Assembly: GCA_027494055.1 (NCBI GenBank)
Contig: JAOSJO010000024.1
Coordinates: forward strand, 546,073 to 610,072
Source: Anaerolineae bacterium
Lineage (GTDB): Bacteria; Chloroflexota; Anaerolineae; Aggregatilineales; JAFGMM01
DNA length: 64,000 nt
Reading direction: 5' to 3'
This document shows, piece after piece, positions 39,539-47,580 of this stretch. A model generated the notes under the pieces. It worked only from the letters and a program-made list of their open reading frames with translations. It was not told the DNA's origin and made no database searches. The stretch's first letter is position 1. Each line of letters starts with the position of its first letter. Position numbers and translations under genes: made by a program.

Positions 39539-41425
39539 ATGACCGCCCGATCTGAACAGCACCCGCCGGACGCAGCCGCCGCGCTCGCTGGCCTCGATGC
39601 GGAGTCAATCGACCTCATCCTCAAGCACGCCAAGCTTCTCCACTTCGGCACGGAGCAGTATCTGTTCCACCAGCACGCGCCCCAGGAGGCGGTTTACTTC
39701 GTCGTCTCCGGGCGCGTGCGCCTGGAGCGCGGCATCGGGCAGGAGCCGTACCACCTGGCGACGCTCGGCCCCGGCGCGATGCTGGGCGTGCGGCTGCTGC
39801 TCGGCGCGAACACCTACGCGACCTCCGCGCGCGCCCTCAGCCCGGTGACGGCGCTGTGCCTGGAGCGCGCGGTGTTGGAGCGCCTCACGGCGGAGAATCC
39901 GAAGCTCTACCAGGGATTGCTGCGCCTTTCGGCGCAGGCCCTCAGCGACCGGCTGGCGTATGCGGATCACGTGCTCATGCGTCAGGAGCCGGTGTTTGCG
40001 TCGGGCAAGCAGCGCACCGAGCGTGACTCGCTCGGCGAGCGCCAGGTGCCCGCCGGCGCATACTATGGCATCCAGACCCTGCGCGCCATCGAAAACTTCC
40101 CCATCTCCGGCGTGCCGATCCGCAACTTCCCGTTCCTCATCGAGGCGCTGGCCTGTGTCAAGCAGGCGGCGGCGCTGGCAAACCAGGAGCTTGGCCTGCT
40201 CGACCGCACGCGCGCCGACGCCATCGTCGCCGCAAGCCAGGCGATCCGCGAAGGCCTGCTGCACGAGCACTTCGTCGTCGATGTTATCCAGGGCGGCGCG
40301 GGCACCTCGACGAACATGAACGCCAACGAGGTGATCGCCAACTATGGCCTGGAATTGCTCGGCCACGCGCGCGGCGAATACCAGCACCTCCACCCACTCA
40401 ACCACGTCAACATGTCACAGAGCACCAACGACGTCTACCCCACCGCCCTCAATATCGCGCTCCAGTTCGCCATCAGCCAGCTTCTTGACGCCATGCAGGG
40501 CCTCGCTACCGCCTTTTCCGCCAAGGGCGACGAATTTGCCGACGTGATCAAGATGGGCCGCACCCAGCTTCAGGACGCAGTGCCGATGACGCTGGGGCAG
40601 GAGTTCCAGACCTACGCCGTCATGCTGCACGAGGACATGCAGCGCCTGTACGAAGCCTCCACCCTGATCCGCGAGATCAACATGGGCGCGACCGCCATCG
40701 GCACCGGCCTCAACACGCACCCCAACTACGCGCCCCTGGTCTGCGAGAAACTGAGCGAGATCACGGGCATCCCGCTGACCACCTCGCCGAACCTGATCGA
40801 AGCGACACAGGATGTCGGCGCGTTCGTGCAGCTTTCTGGCGTCCTCAAGCGGGTTGCGGTCAAGCTCTCGAAGACCTGCTCCGACCTGCGGCTGCTGTCG
40901 TCGGGGCCGCGCACCGGCCTGGGCGAGATCAACCTGCCGCCGGTCCAGCCCGGCTCGACCATCATGCCGGGCAAAGTGAATCCCGTCATTCCCGAAGTGG
41001 TCAACCAGGTCGCCTATGAGGTGATCGGCCATGACGTGACCGTGACTCTGGCCGCCGAGGCGGGCCAGTTGCAGCTCAACGCGATGGAACCCATCATCGC
41101 CTACAGCCTGTTCAGTAGCCTGATGCACCTGCGCAACGCCTGCAAGACGCTTGAGGAGCGGTGCGTGCGCGGCATCACCGCCAACCGCGAGCACCTCCGC
41201 CACCTCGTCGAGCACTCTATCGGCCTGGTGACCGCACTCAACCCGTACATCGGCTACGACAATTCGGCGGCCATCGCCAAAGAGGCGCTGGAAACGGGCA
41301 AGGGCGTCTACGAACTCGTCCTGGAGAAGGGATTGCTCACGCAGGAGGAGCTGGAAAACGTCCTCGATCCGGAGAACATGACGCGGCCCAACTGGCTCGT
41401 CATGCCGCACCACGAACAGGAGTAA
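39539..41425 (+). CDS. aspA: Aspartate ammonia-lyase with N-terminal cyclic-nucleotide-binding-like domain
   Basis: Reversible deamination of L-aspartate to fumarate. ATG 39539 is preferred to ATG 39527 because GGGAG stands 5 bases before it. Residues about 10-140 form a cNMP-binding (CRP-type) beta-roll (YLFHQHAPQEAVYFVVSGRVRLERG ... LGPGAMLGVRLLLG). Residues about 155-620 are a complete aspartase, from DSLGERQVPAGAYYGIQTLRAIENF to the signature GSTIMPGKVNP, with GGAGTSTNMNANEV and MSQSTNDVYPT. The protein is intact at 628 residues, against about 470 for ordinary AspA. In the phosphate-binding cassette the usual GE and R(A/T)A residues are not present (GVRLLLGANTYATSARA), so cAMP binding is doubtful. 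Confidence 0.93.
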   Translation: MTARSEQHPPDAAAALAGLDAESIDLILKHAKLLHFGTEQYLFHQHAPQEAVYFVVSGRVRLERGIGQEPYHLATLGPGAMLGVRLLLGANTYATSARALSPVTALCLERAVLERLTAENPKLYQGLLRLSAQALSDRLAYADHVLMRQEPVFASGKQRTERDSLGERQVPAGAYYGIQTLRAIENFPISGVPIRNFPFLIEALACVKQAAALANQELGLLDRTRADAIVAASQAIREGLLHEHFVVDVIQGGAGTSTNMNANEVIANYGLELLGHARGEYQHLHPLNHVNMSQSTNDVYPTALNIALQFAISQLLDAMQGLATAFSAKGDEFADVIKMGRTQLQDAVPMTLGQEFQTYAVMLHEDMQRLYEASTLIREINMGATAIGTGLNTHPNYAPLVCEKLSEITGIPLTTSPNLIEATQDVGAFVQLSGVLKRVAVKLSKTCSDLRLLSSGPRTGLGEINLPPVQPGSTIMPGKVNPVIPEVVNQVAYEVIGHDVTVTLAAEAGQLQLNAMEPIIAYSLFSSLMHLRNACKTLEERCVRGITANREHLRHLVEHSIGLVTALNPYIGYDNSAAIAKEALETGKGVYELVLEKGLLTQEELENVLDPENMTRPNWLVMPHHEQE

Positions 41426-41482
41426 GCGCGCTTACCGAAGTAAGCGCGCATTCGGGAATAAGCGTACTTACAAGAGCAAGCG
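41421..41482. repeat. Four degenerate 18-19-bp direct repeats after aspA
   Basis: Units AGTAAGCGCGCTTACCGA, AGTAAGCGCGCATTCGGGA, ATAAGCGTACTTACAAGAG and CAAGCGGAG follow each other at an 18-19-bp spacing. The first unit overlaps the aspA stop and contains the perfect palindrome GTAAGCGCGCTTAC (41422-41435). Possible protein-binding iterons or a structured 3' end. Confidence 0.6.
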
Positions 41483-41575
41483 GAGATATTAACAAACCAA
41501 TTCTTTACCAGTACATCGACAGCGCGTGCATTTGGTGATAAAGTTGGCGCAGTGCGTGACGACGCGGAGGCGCTC

Positions 41576-42172
41576 ATGGGCGACTATGACTATGAAGAAC
41601 TGACCGATGACGATCTCGACGCGCTCTTCGACGGCGAATGGCCCATCAACACCCAGGAAATGCTCGCGCGGCTGGAGGCCTACATCAAGGACGCCTTCTC
41701 CTCGCCATCGCTGGCCGAAGCGGAGTTGAACGAAACGCGCGCCGAGGTCGTCTTCTACGAAGTCAAGGACGCCTTCGAATACTACGCGGAGACGCACAAC
41801 CGCGCCTTTGACGACATGAAAGCCGCACTGTTGTACGGGGATACCTCCGGAGAGGTGCACGAACTCGACGCGCTGTGCCAGGCGCTGCGCCGCGTGCTCA
41901 ACCGGCTGGCGCAGCGGTGCGTGGAGAGCGCAGACCTGTGGGCCGAAACGCACGCCGCCGTGATGGAAGCGCGCGCCCGCGACCTGGAGGCGCAGACCGC
42001 GCTCGCGGAGGGCGACCGCGCGTTCCTCCAGATCGAGAAGAGCGCGGAGGTGGCGCGCAACGTCGTCAACCGGCTCCGCGACCCCGCAATGCGCCGCGCC
42101 TGGGCCGACGAGAAGCTGTTGGAACACGCCCTGCCGCCGCGCCCGATCAACTGGCGTGTTGGACAGGACTGA
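41576..42172 (+). CDS. Hypothetical helical protein, 198 residues
   Basis: ATG 41576 follows GGAGG at 6 bases. The protein opens with an acidic segment (MGDYDYEELTDDDLDALFDGEW) and is otherwise helical, with FYEVKDAFEYYAETHNRAFDDMKAAL and a long Ala/Glu/Arg coiled-coil-like part ending RPINWRVGQD. I recognise no family. It lies between the aspartase and the TGT-like gene, 33 bases before the latter, and may belong to the same transcript. Confidence 0.65.
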   Translation: MGDYDYEELTDDDLDALFDGEWPINTQEMLARLEAYIKDAFSSPSLAEAELNETRAEVVFYEVKDAFEYYAETHNRAFDDMKAALLYGDTSGEVHELDALCQALRRVLNRLAQRCVESADLWAETHAAVMEARARDLEAQTALAEGDRAFLQIEKSAEVARNVVNRLRDPAMRRAWADEKLLEHALPPRPINWRVGQD

Positions 42173-42205
42173 GCCGCGACCTGCACCAGCGAGCGATTGG
42201 CCCGC

Positions 42206-43221
42206 ATGAGAAACGTCACGACCCGGAATGGGGAGACCCTTCCCACGCCCCTCTACCTCCCGGTCTATGAGCGCGAAAACCCCTTCATCTCGATGGACGA
42301 GTTGGCCGGGAGCTTCGGCGTGCGCGGCGTCATCGTCAACGGCTTCCTGCTGTACAAGCAACGCGACCTCCGCGACGCGCTGGCCGGCCCCGACCTGGAT
42401 GTGAAAAGTTACCTCGGCTTCGACGGCCTGGTTGTGACCGACTCTGGCGCGTTCCAGGCGCTTTCGGGCAAGCTCTACCTCAAGAACGCCAGGATCGTGT
42501 GCTTTCAGGAGGCCATCGGCGCGGACGTGATCTCCCGCTCGACCTCATCACGCCGCCGCGCGACAACTGGAAGATCGCCAACCGCAAGGTGAACCAGACC
42601 ATCGAGCGCGTGGCCGAGGCGATGCAACTGGTCGAACGCGCGGTGGTGGCCGGCGTCCAGCAGGGAGGCCGGTTCCTCGACCTCCGCGAGCGGTCCATCC
42701 GCGCCCTGGTCGATCTGGGCGTGCGCTATGTGGCGCTGGGGAGTCTGGTCCCGTTCTTTGGGCGCAACCACCATATCCGCTTCGCCGGCCAGGTGATCCG
42801 CCAGGCGCGCGCGCTCACCCCGCCAGACGTGCCCATCCACCTGTACGGCGCGGGCGACCCGGTAGAGCTGCCCTTCTACGTCGCGCTGGGCTGCGACGTT
42901 TTCGACTCGTCGGCTTTCGTCCACTTTGCCCGCGACGGCTGGTACATGACGCCCTTTGGCGCGACGAAAGATCCTGCCCACGCCGCCGAGTTTGGCTGCC
43001 CGTGCCCCTACTGCCGGGAGGCGGACAGCGCCATCTGGAACGATGCGCGGCAGCTGGCCCGGCACAACCTCTGGACCGTGGTCGATGTGGTGCGCCGGCT
43101 GGGCGAACTGCGCCGTACCGGCGGCCTGGACGACTACCTGGGCGAAGTGCTGGACCGGCACACGCGCTGGTTCCCGGAGAGCCAGCTCGCAACCTCATGG
43201 CGGGAGGTCATGGATGGCTGA
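42206..43221 (+). CDS. Archaeal-type tRNA-guanine transglycosylase-like protein, catalytic domain only (one frameshift)
   Basis: Base-exchange enzyme fold. ATG 42206 opens MRNVTTRNGETLPTPLYLPVY. The sequence follows archaeal (arcTGT) relatives: GVIVNGFLLYKQRDLRDAL, FDGLVVTDSGAFQAL (first catalytic Asp, residue 79), then LGSLVPFFGRNHHI and GCDVFDSSAFVHFARDGWYMTPFG (nucleophile Asp), and a CPCPYC zinc-site start. The frame breaks near 42530. About 338 residues; the C-terminal C1/C2/PUA domains that arcTGT uses to grip tRNA are missing. The last bases overlap the methyltransferase gene. Substrate may be tRNA position 15 or 34, or something else. Confidence 0.82.
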
Positions 43222-44123
43222 GCCGCGCGCCGGGTTGCCGGGCGATGCCAGCGCCCGGATCGCCGAGGCGGTGGAGCGGGAGGTCGCCGCCATCTGCGCG
43301 CGCTACCGCGCCGACCCGGCCCAGGCGCGCGCCGCGCTCTACGGCGCGATCAGCCGGCAGCCCGGCCTCGTCGCGGCGATTGAGGCCGGCCACGCACTCG
43401 AAGACGTGACCCGGCTGCGCGCGTACAAAGACGCCGTCAAAGCGGCGCGCAAGGCGGTCTACTACCAGCTTCGCCAGTACCGCCGCGCGGACGAAAGCGA
43501 AATCGCGGCGCTGGCGGCCCGGCTGGCTGATCTGGTTGCGCGCGGCGCGGCGCATGACGACATCGACGTGGCGCGCCGGGCGCTCCTCGCTGCCCATGCC
43601 TCGACGCGCGAGCGCGACCAGGAGGCGTTCTTCCGCGCGCTCTTCAGCCTGGTTGACCCGCCGGCGTCCATATTGGACCTGGGGTGCGGCCTGCAGCCGC
43701 TCGCGTTTCCTTTCGAGAAGCACACCACGCGCTATGTGGCGGTGGACCGCGACGCGCCGGCCATCCACACGCTTGAGGCGTTCGCGCCGCACGTGTTGCC
43801 TGCCCGGCTGATTCCCCTTCAAAGGGACCTGGCGTCGCTCGATTGGGCGGGGGCTTATCGCCTTCGGCGTCGAGCGCTATGACCTGGCGCTGATGCTCAA
43901 GCTGGTGCCCGTCGTGCGCCGGCAGCAGCGCGATCTCCTGCCAGCGCTGGCCGGGGCGCCCGCGCGCCGCATCGTCATCACGGGCAACGTTGAGGCGCTC
44001 GCCCGGCGCGAGGACATCCGCTGGCGCGAAGACCAGGCGCTGCGGGCCTTTATCGCCATGACTGGGCGAGTGGTGGTCGGCCAGATCGACACACCGGGCG
44101 AATTTGGGTATGTGCTGGAATAA
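43214..44123 (+). CDS. RmtB/FmrO-like 16S rRNA (m7G1405-type) methyltransferase homologue (one frameshift)
   Basis: SAM-dependent methyltransferase. ATG 43214 follows GGGAGG and lies inside the last codons of the TGT-like gene. A helical N-terminal domain (RLRAYKDAVKAARKAVYYQ) corresponds to the RNA-binding part of Rmt enzymes. Next come LAAHASTRERDQ and motif I ILDLGCGLQPLAFPF, close to HASTKER/LDIACGLNPLA of RmtB. Motif IV region is YDLALMLKLVPVVRRQQRDLLPAL, after a frame break near 43860. The C-terminus ends TPGEFGYVLE. About 303 residues. Chromosomal position and coupling to a tRNA-type enzyme argue for a housekeeping modification and against acquired resistance; the target base is unknown. 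Confidence 0.82.
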
Positions 44124-44195
44124 TCCTCGAGTCGTTTATAATTGCCGTTAATTCGGGGCTACGTGGCAGGATCAGGTTGTGAGGTTCCCAGGCCC

Positions 44196-44522
44196 ATGAA
44201 GTTGATTGTCGCAGTGGTGCAAAATCGAGACGCCGACACAACCGTGGATGCATTGATCACCGGCGGCTACCACGTCACGCGGCTGGCGTCCACGGGCGGG
44301 TTCTTGCGCGAGGGCAACACCACCCTGCTGATGGGCCTGGAGGACGCCCAGGTTGACGGCGCCCTTCAAGTGCTGCAACGCTATTGCCACCGGCGGCGGC
44401 ACTACACGCCAATGCCGCTTGTCGGTGCGGAGAGCGGCTTTGATCTGCACGGGCATATCGAGGTGGAGGTGGGCGGCGCCACGGTCTTCGTGCTCCACAT
44501 TGAGCACTTCGAACAGGTGTGA
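44196..44522 (+). CDS. Cyclic-di-AMP receptor, DarA/PstA family (DUF970)
   Basis: PII-like trimeric c-di-AMP-binding protein. 108 residues from ATG 44196. MKLIVAVVQNRDADTTVDAL, HVTRLASTGGFLREGNTTLLMG and EVEVGGATVFVLHIEHFEQV match DarA/PstA over the whole length. The GGF and N residues of the ligand pocket are in place. A TATAAT (44137-44142) stands upstream, without a good -35. The second paralogue follows 25 bases later. Confidence 0.93.
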   Translation: MKLIVAVVQNRDADTTVDALITGGYHVTRLASTGGFLREGNTTLLMGLEDAQVDGALQVLQRYCHRRRHYTPMPLVGAESGFDLHGHIEVEVGGATVFVLHIEHFEQV

Positions 44523-44547
44523 GGCGCAACGGAATGGGGAACGGACC

Positions 44548-44814
44548 ATGAAGATAATCCTTGCAGTGGTACGCGCGGACCTTGTTGACACCATCTCGAC
44601 GACGTTGGTGGACAACGGCTATCACGTGACCCGGCTCGCCAGTTCCGGCGGCTTCCTGCGCCGGGGCAACGCGACGCTCATGTGCGGCGTCCCGGACGGC
44701 GAGCTGGAAGGCGCGCTGGCGACGATCCGCAGCATCTGCAACCCCAGACCCGAAGACGAGGAACACTGCGTCACGATGTTCGTTTTGCGCGCCTCCGACT
44801 TTCTCCAGATATAG
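44548..44814 (+). CDS. Second DarA/PstA-like protein with shortened loop
   Basis: 88 residues from ATG 44548 with GGGGA upstream. MKIILAVVRADLVDTISTTL and HVTRLASSGGFLRRGNATLMCG clearly match the first copy. The region between the third and fourth strands is cut to PRPEDEEHCVTMFVLRA, so the B-loop and the EVEVGGAT hairpin of DarA are lost. T-to-S change in the STGGF pocket. It may bind a different ligand or form mixed trimers with its neighbour. Confidence 0.88.
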   Translation: MKIILAVVRADLVDTISTTLVDNGYHVTRLASSGGFLRRGNATLMCGVPDGELEGALATIRSICNPRPEDEEHCVTMFVLRASDFLQI

Positions 44815-44837
44815 CGCTGCAACCCAGGAAGAAACGC

Positions 44838-44871
44838 AAGCGCCCCAGGCACACCTGCGCCTGAGGCGCTT
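44838..44871. terminator. Bidirectional terminator between convergent genes
   Basis: AAGCGCC (44838-44844) pairs with GGCGCTT (44865-44871). CAGGC pairs with GCCTG inside, separated by a single C/A mismatch, with an 8-base loop. TCAGTTTGT follows on the plus strand and GCGTTTCTTC on the minus strand. It separates the c-di-AMP receptor genes from the YvcK-phosphomutase gene. Confidence 0.8.
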
Positions 44872-44896
44872 CAGTTTGTATCGGCATTATCGGCGG

Positions 44897-47461
44897 CTAT
44901 GCCCGCACACGCTCCGGAGCCAGGAGCTTGGCCTCGATTTCGCTGCGGCTTTCCGGGACAATGCGGATAAGCTCCTCCGCGACCCGTTCCTGCAACGCCT
45001 GCAACCCCTCCGGCGTCTTGGCCTCGGCGCGGATCGACAGCCGGGCCTGTGTGTTCGAGGCGCGCACCAGGAACCACGCCCCGTCGCGCATCGTCACACG
45101 CACGCCGTCCACGTCGATCACCTTGTCGATGTCATCCGCGCACGGGCCGCTCAAGAAGCACTGCTTGACCTCCTCAACCGCGTCGAACTTGCGGTGGTCG
45201 GAGCAGTGTATCCGAATCTCTGGCGAGCTGTAGTACTTGGGCAGCGAGTCCACCAGCGCAGAGAGCGGCTCGTCGTGCGCAGCGAGGTACTCGATCAGCT
45301 TGCACGCCCCGTAGATCGGGTCGTCATACGTCACCGGCGGGTCGTCGAAGAAGACGTGCCCGCTTAGTTCCCCGCCCAGCACGGCGCGTTCCTCGCGCAT
45401 CCGCTGGAGGATGAAGGCATTCCCACACCGCACCATGATCGGCACGCCGCCGTGCGCGATGATGTCGTCCACCAGCGCCTGCGAGCACCGGACCTCGAAC
45501 ACGATCTTCGCCGGGCCGTGCTCCAGGATTTGGCGCGCGAACAGCGAAAGGTACTGGTCCGGCCATATCATCGCGCCGGTCTCATCGACCAGGCCCAACC
45601 GGTCGCCGTCGCCGTCGAACGCAACGCCGAGGTCCGCGCCGCTCTCCACGACCTTGCGCTTCAGGTCCCCGATGTTCTCCTCCTCCAGCGGGTCGGGCGC
45701 GTGGTTGGGGAAGTTTCCATCCGGCTCGCAGAACAGCGGGATCACCTCGCAGCCAATCGCTCCAACGCCTGCACGGCCAGGGGGCCGGCAGCCCCATTGC
45801 CGCCATCGATGACGACCTTCAGCCGGCGGTTGGGCTTGGCCTTCGCGAGAATGCAATTAAGGTACGCCGCTTCCACGTCGGTGTGTTCGTGCGTGCCCTC
45901 GCCCGAAATGAACTGCCCGGCGGCGACGATGCGCTCGATGTGCTGCAACTCCGCGCCGGAGATCGGGTTCACGCCAAGCTGCAACTTCACGCCGTTGAAC
46001 TCCGGCGGGTTATGGCTGGCCGTAATCATTGCCGCCCCGTCCGTGAACTCGCGGGCGGCGGCGAATTGCAGCAGCGGAGTGGGCGCCATCCCAATGTCGA
46101 TCACGTGGCAGCCGGTCGCCAGCAAGCCTCGGAGGAACTTGTCGTGGAACGCCTGCGAAGAGAGGCGCACGTCGTATCCAAGCACGACCCGGTTGCGGCC
46201 TGTGCGGCGCTGTACAAAGGTGCCGAACGCGCGCCCCATCACATACATGGTGCGCTCGGTCAGTTCCTCGTGGGCGACGCCGCGCACGTCGTATTCGCGG
46301 AACACCGCCCGGCTGACCGACAGCCGCGCCTGGAGCGCCACATCCTGGATGAGTTCGGTGATCGCGGCGGCAAGCGCGCCGGGCCGGTGGCGCACCACGA
46401 CCTTCTCCCCTTCGCCGTGCGTCACAATCGTCTGCTCGGTAATGAGGTCGTCGCGCACCACCAGGATCGCGCCGTGCACCAACTGGATCTCGCCCGTCGT
46501 GCCGTCAAACAGCTTCAGGTAGGACGAATCGTCGGGCCGGCTGAGCTGGCTCACAATCTGAGACTCCGACTGCTCGTAGCGCCCAAGCACGTCCGGCGAC
46601 ACGTTCACCGGGCGGCCCACCAGCACGTAGTCCAGGCGAATGCCGCAGTTGTCCTGAATCGCGCGCACGTGGTCGGCGACCGTGAAGCCCGTCGTCTGGT
46701 TCGGCTGGGTCATGATGTTACACACGAAGATTTTGCGCGCTTCCGTGGTGCGCAGCGCGTCATTGATCTCCTTCACCAGCAGCGTGGGGATCAGGTTCGT
46801 GAACAGCGACCCCGGCCCGATCACGACCGCGTCGGCCTCGCGAAGCAGCGGCTCCAGCTCCGGCGCGCCCAGGTGGTCATGGTCGGCCAGTTGGTCAGTG
46901 GGCGCGATACGCGTCTCCAGCCGCACCGTCTTGATGCGGCTGCCCGACCGGTTGGTCGCAATCGCGGTCTCGCCGACCAGCTGCTCGCCGTTCTCCCAGT
47001 TCGGCCACAACCTCGACCGAGTACAGCGTCGGGAACACGATCTGGTCAGGCGATACGGAAAGCTCGCGCCGCAGTCGCGCGAACGACACGCCGCCGCCGA
47101 CGGGCGGCACAATGCCGACCACGTCCCAGGGCATCTCTTGCGCGATGCGCAGCAACATCACCAGCCCTTCGGTCCCGGCGAAGATCACGACCTTGGGCCG
47201 CTTGCGCTCCTGCGCCCGGCCCGGCAGCACGCTGCGCACGAGCGGCAGGCCGACCTCGCGCACGCTCTCCCGGCGCAGCGCCACAATCCCGCTGCCGAGG
47301 AGCAGCACGCCCGCGCCAATAAACAGCACGGCCTGCACCGTCGGCGCGAGAAACCGCGAAGTGAGCAGGTTGCCAACCCCAACCAGCAAACAGATTGCCC
47401 CAACAAGGATGGATAAGAGCCATATTGCCACAGCCAAGGCGTTTGCCTGCTTCTTCTGCAT
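44897..47461 (-). CDS. Membrane-anchored YvcK/GlmR-like domain fused to phosphohexomutase (two frameshifts)
   Basis: ATG 47461 follows AGGAGA at 6 bases. Residues 1-70 carry two transmembrane helices (LAVAIWLLSILVGAICLLVG; AVLFIGAGVLLLGSGIVAL). Then comes a CofD/YvcK-like domain with RPKVVIFAGTEGLVMLLR, VGGGVSFARLRREL, DAVVIGPGSLFTNLIPTLLV and CNIMTQPNQTTGFTVADHVRAI. It continues without a stop into a complete phosphohexomutase: VFREYDVRGVA, active serine TASHNPPEFNG, FDGDGDR, GGELSGH and RASNTQARLSIR. Frames break near 47005 and 45750; the YvcK-to-mutase junction (about 46330) is in one continuous frame. The YvcK part lacks about 100 central residues and its nucleotide motifs are altered. 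Total about 855 residues. Confidence 0.85.
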
Positions 47462-47580
47462 CTGCTTCTCCTGAAAAGCAATAGCGCCTTCCGTTGTGCG
47501 CCGCATGATATCCGCCGCATTATAGCAAAGCGCCGGACGGTGCGCACTAGCGCGCGGTGTTTCAAGACTCAGTTCAAGGC

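Noticed and set aside
41308..41577. Minus-strand frame over the aspA end with repeated AYS/RAY residues
   Set aside because: The repetition simply reflects the 18-19-bp DNA repeats; no start signal and it overlaps the aspartase coding end.
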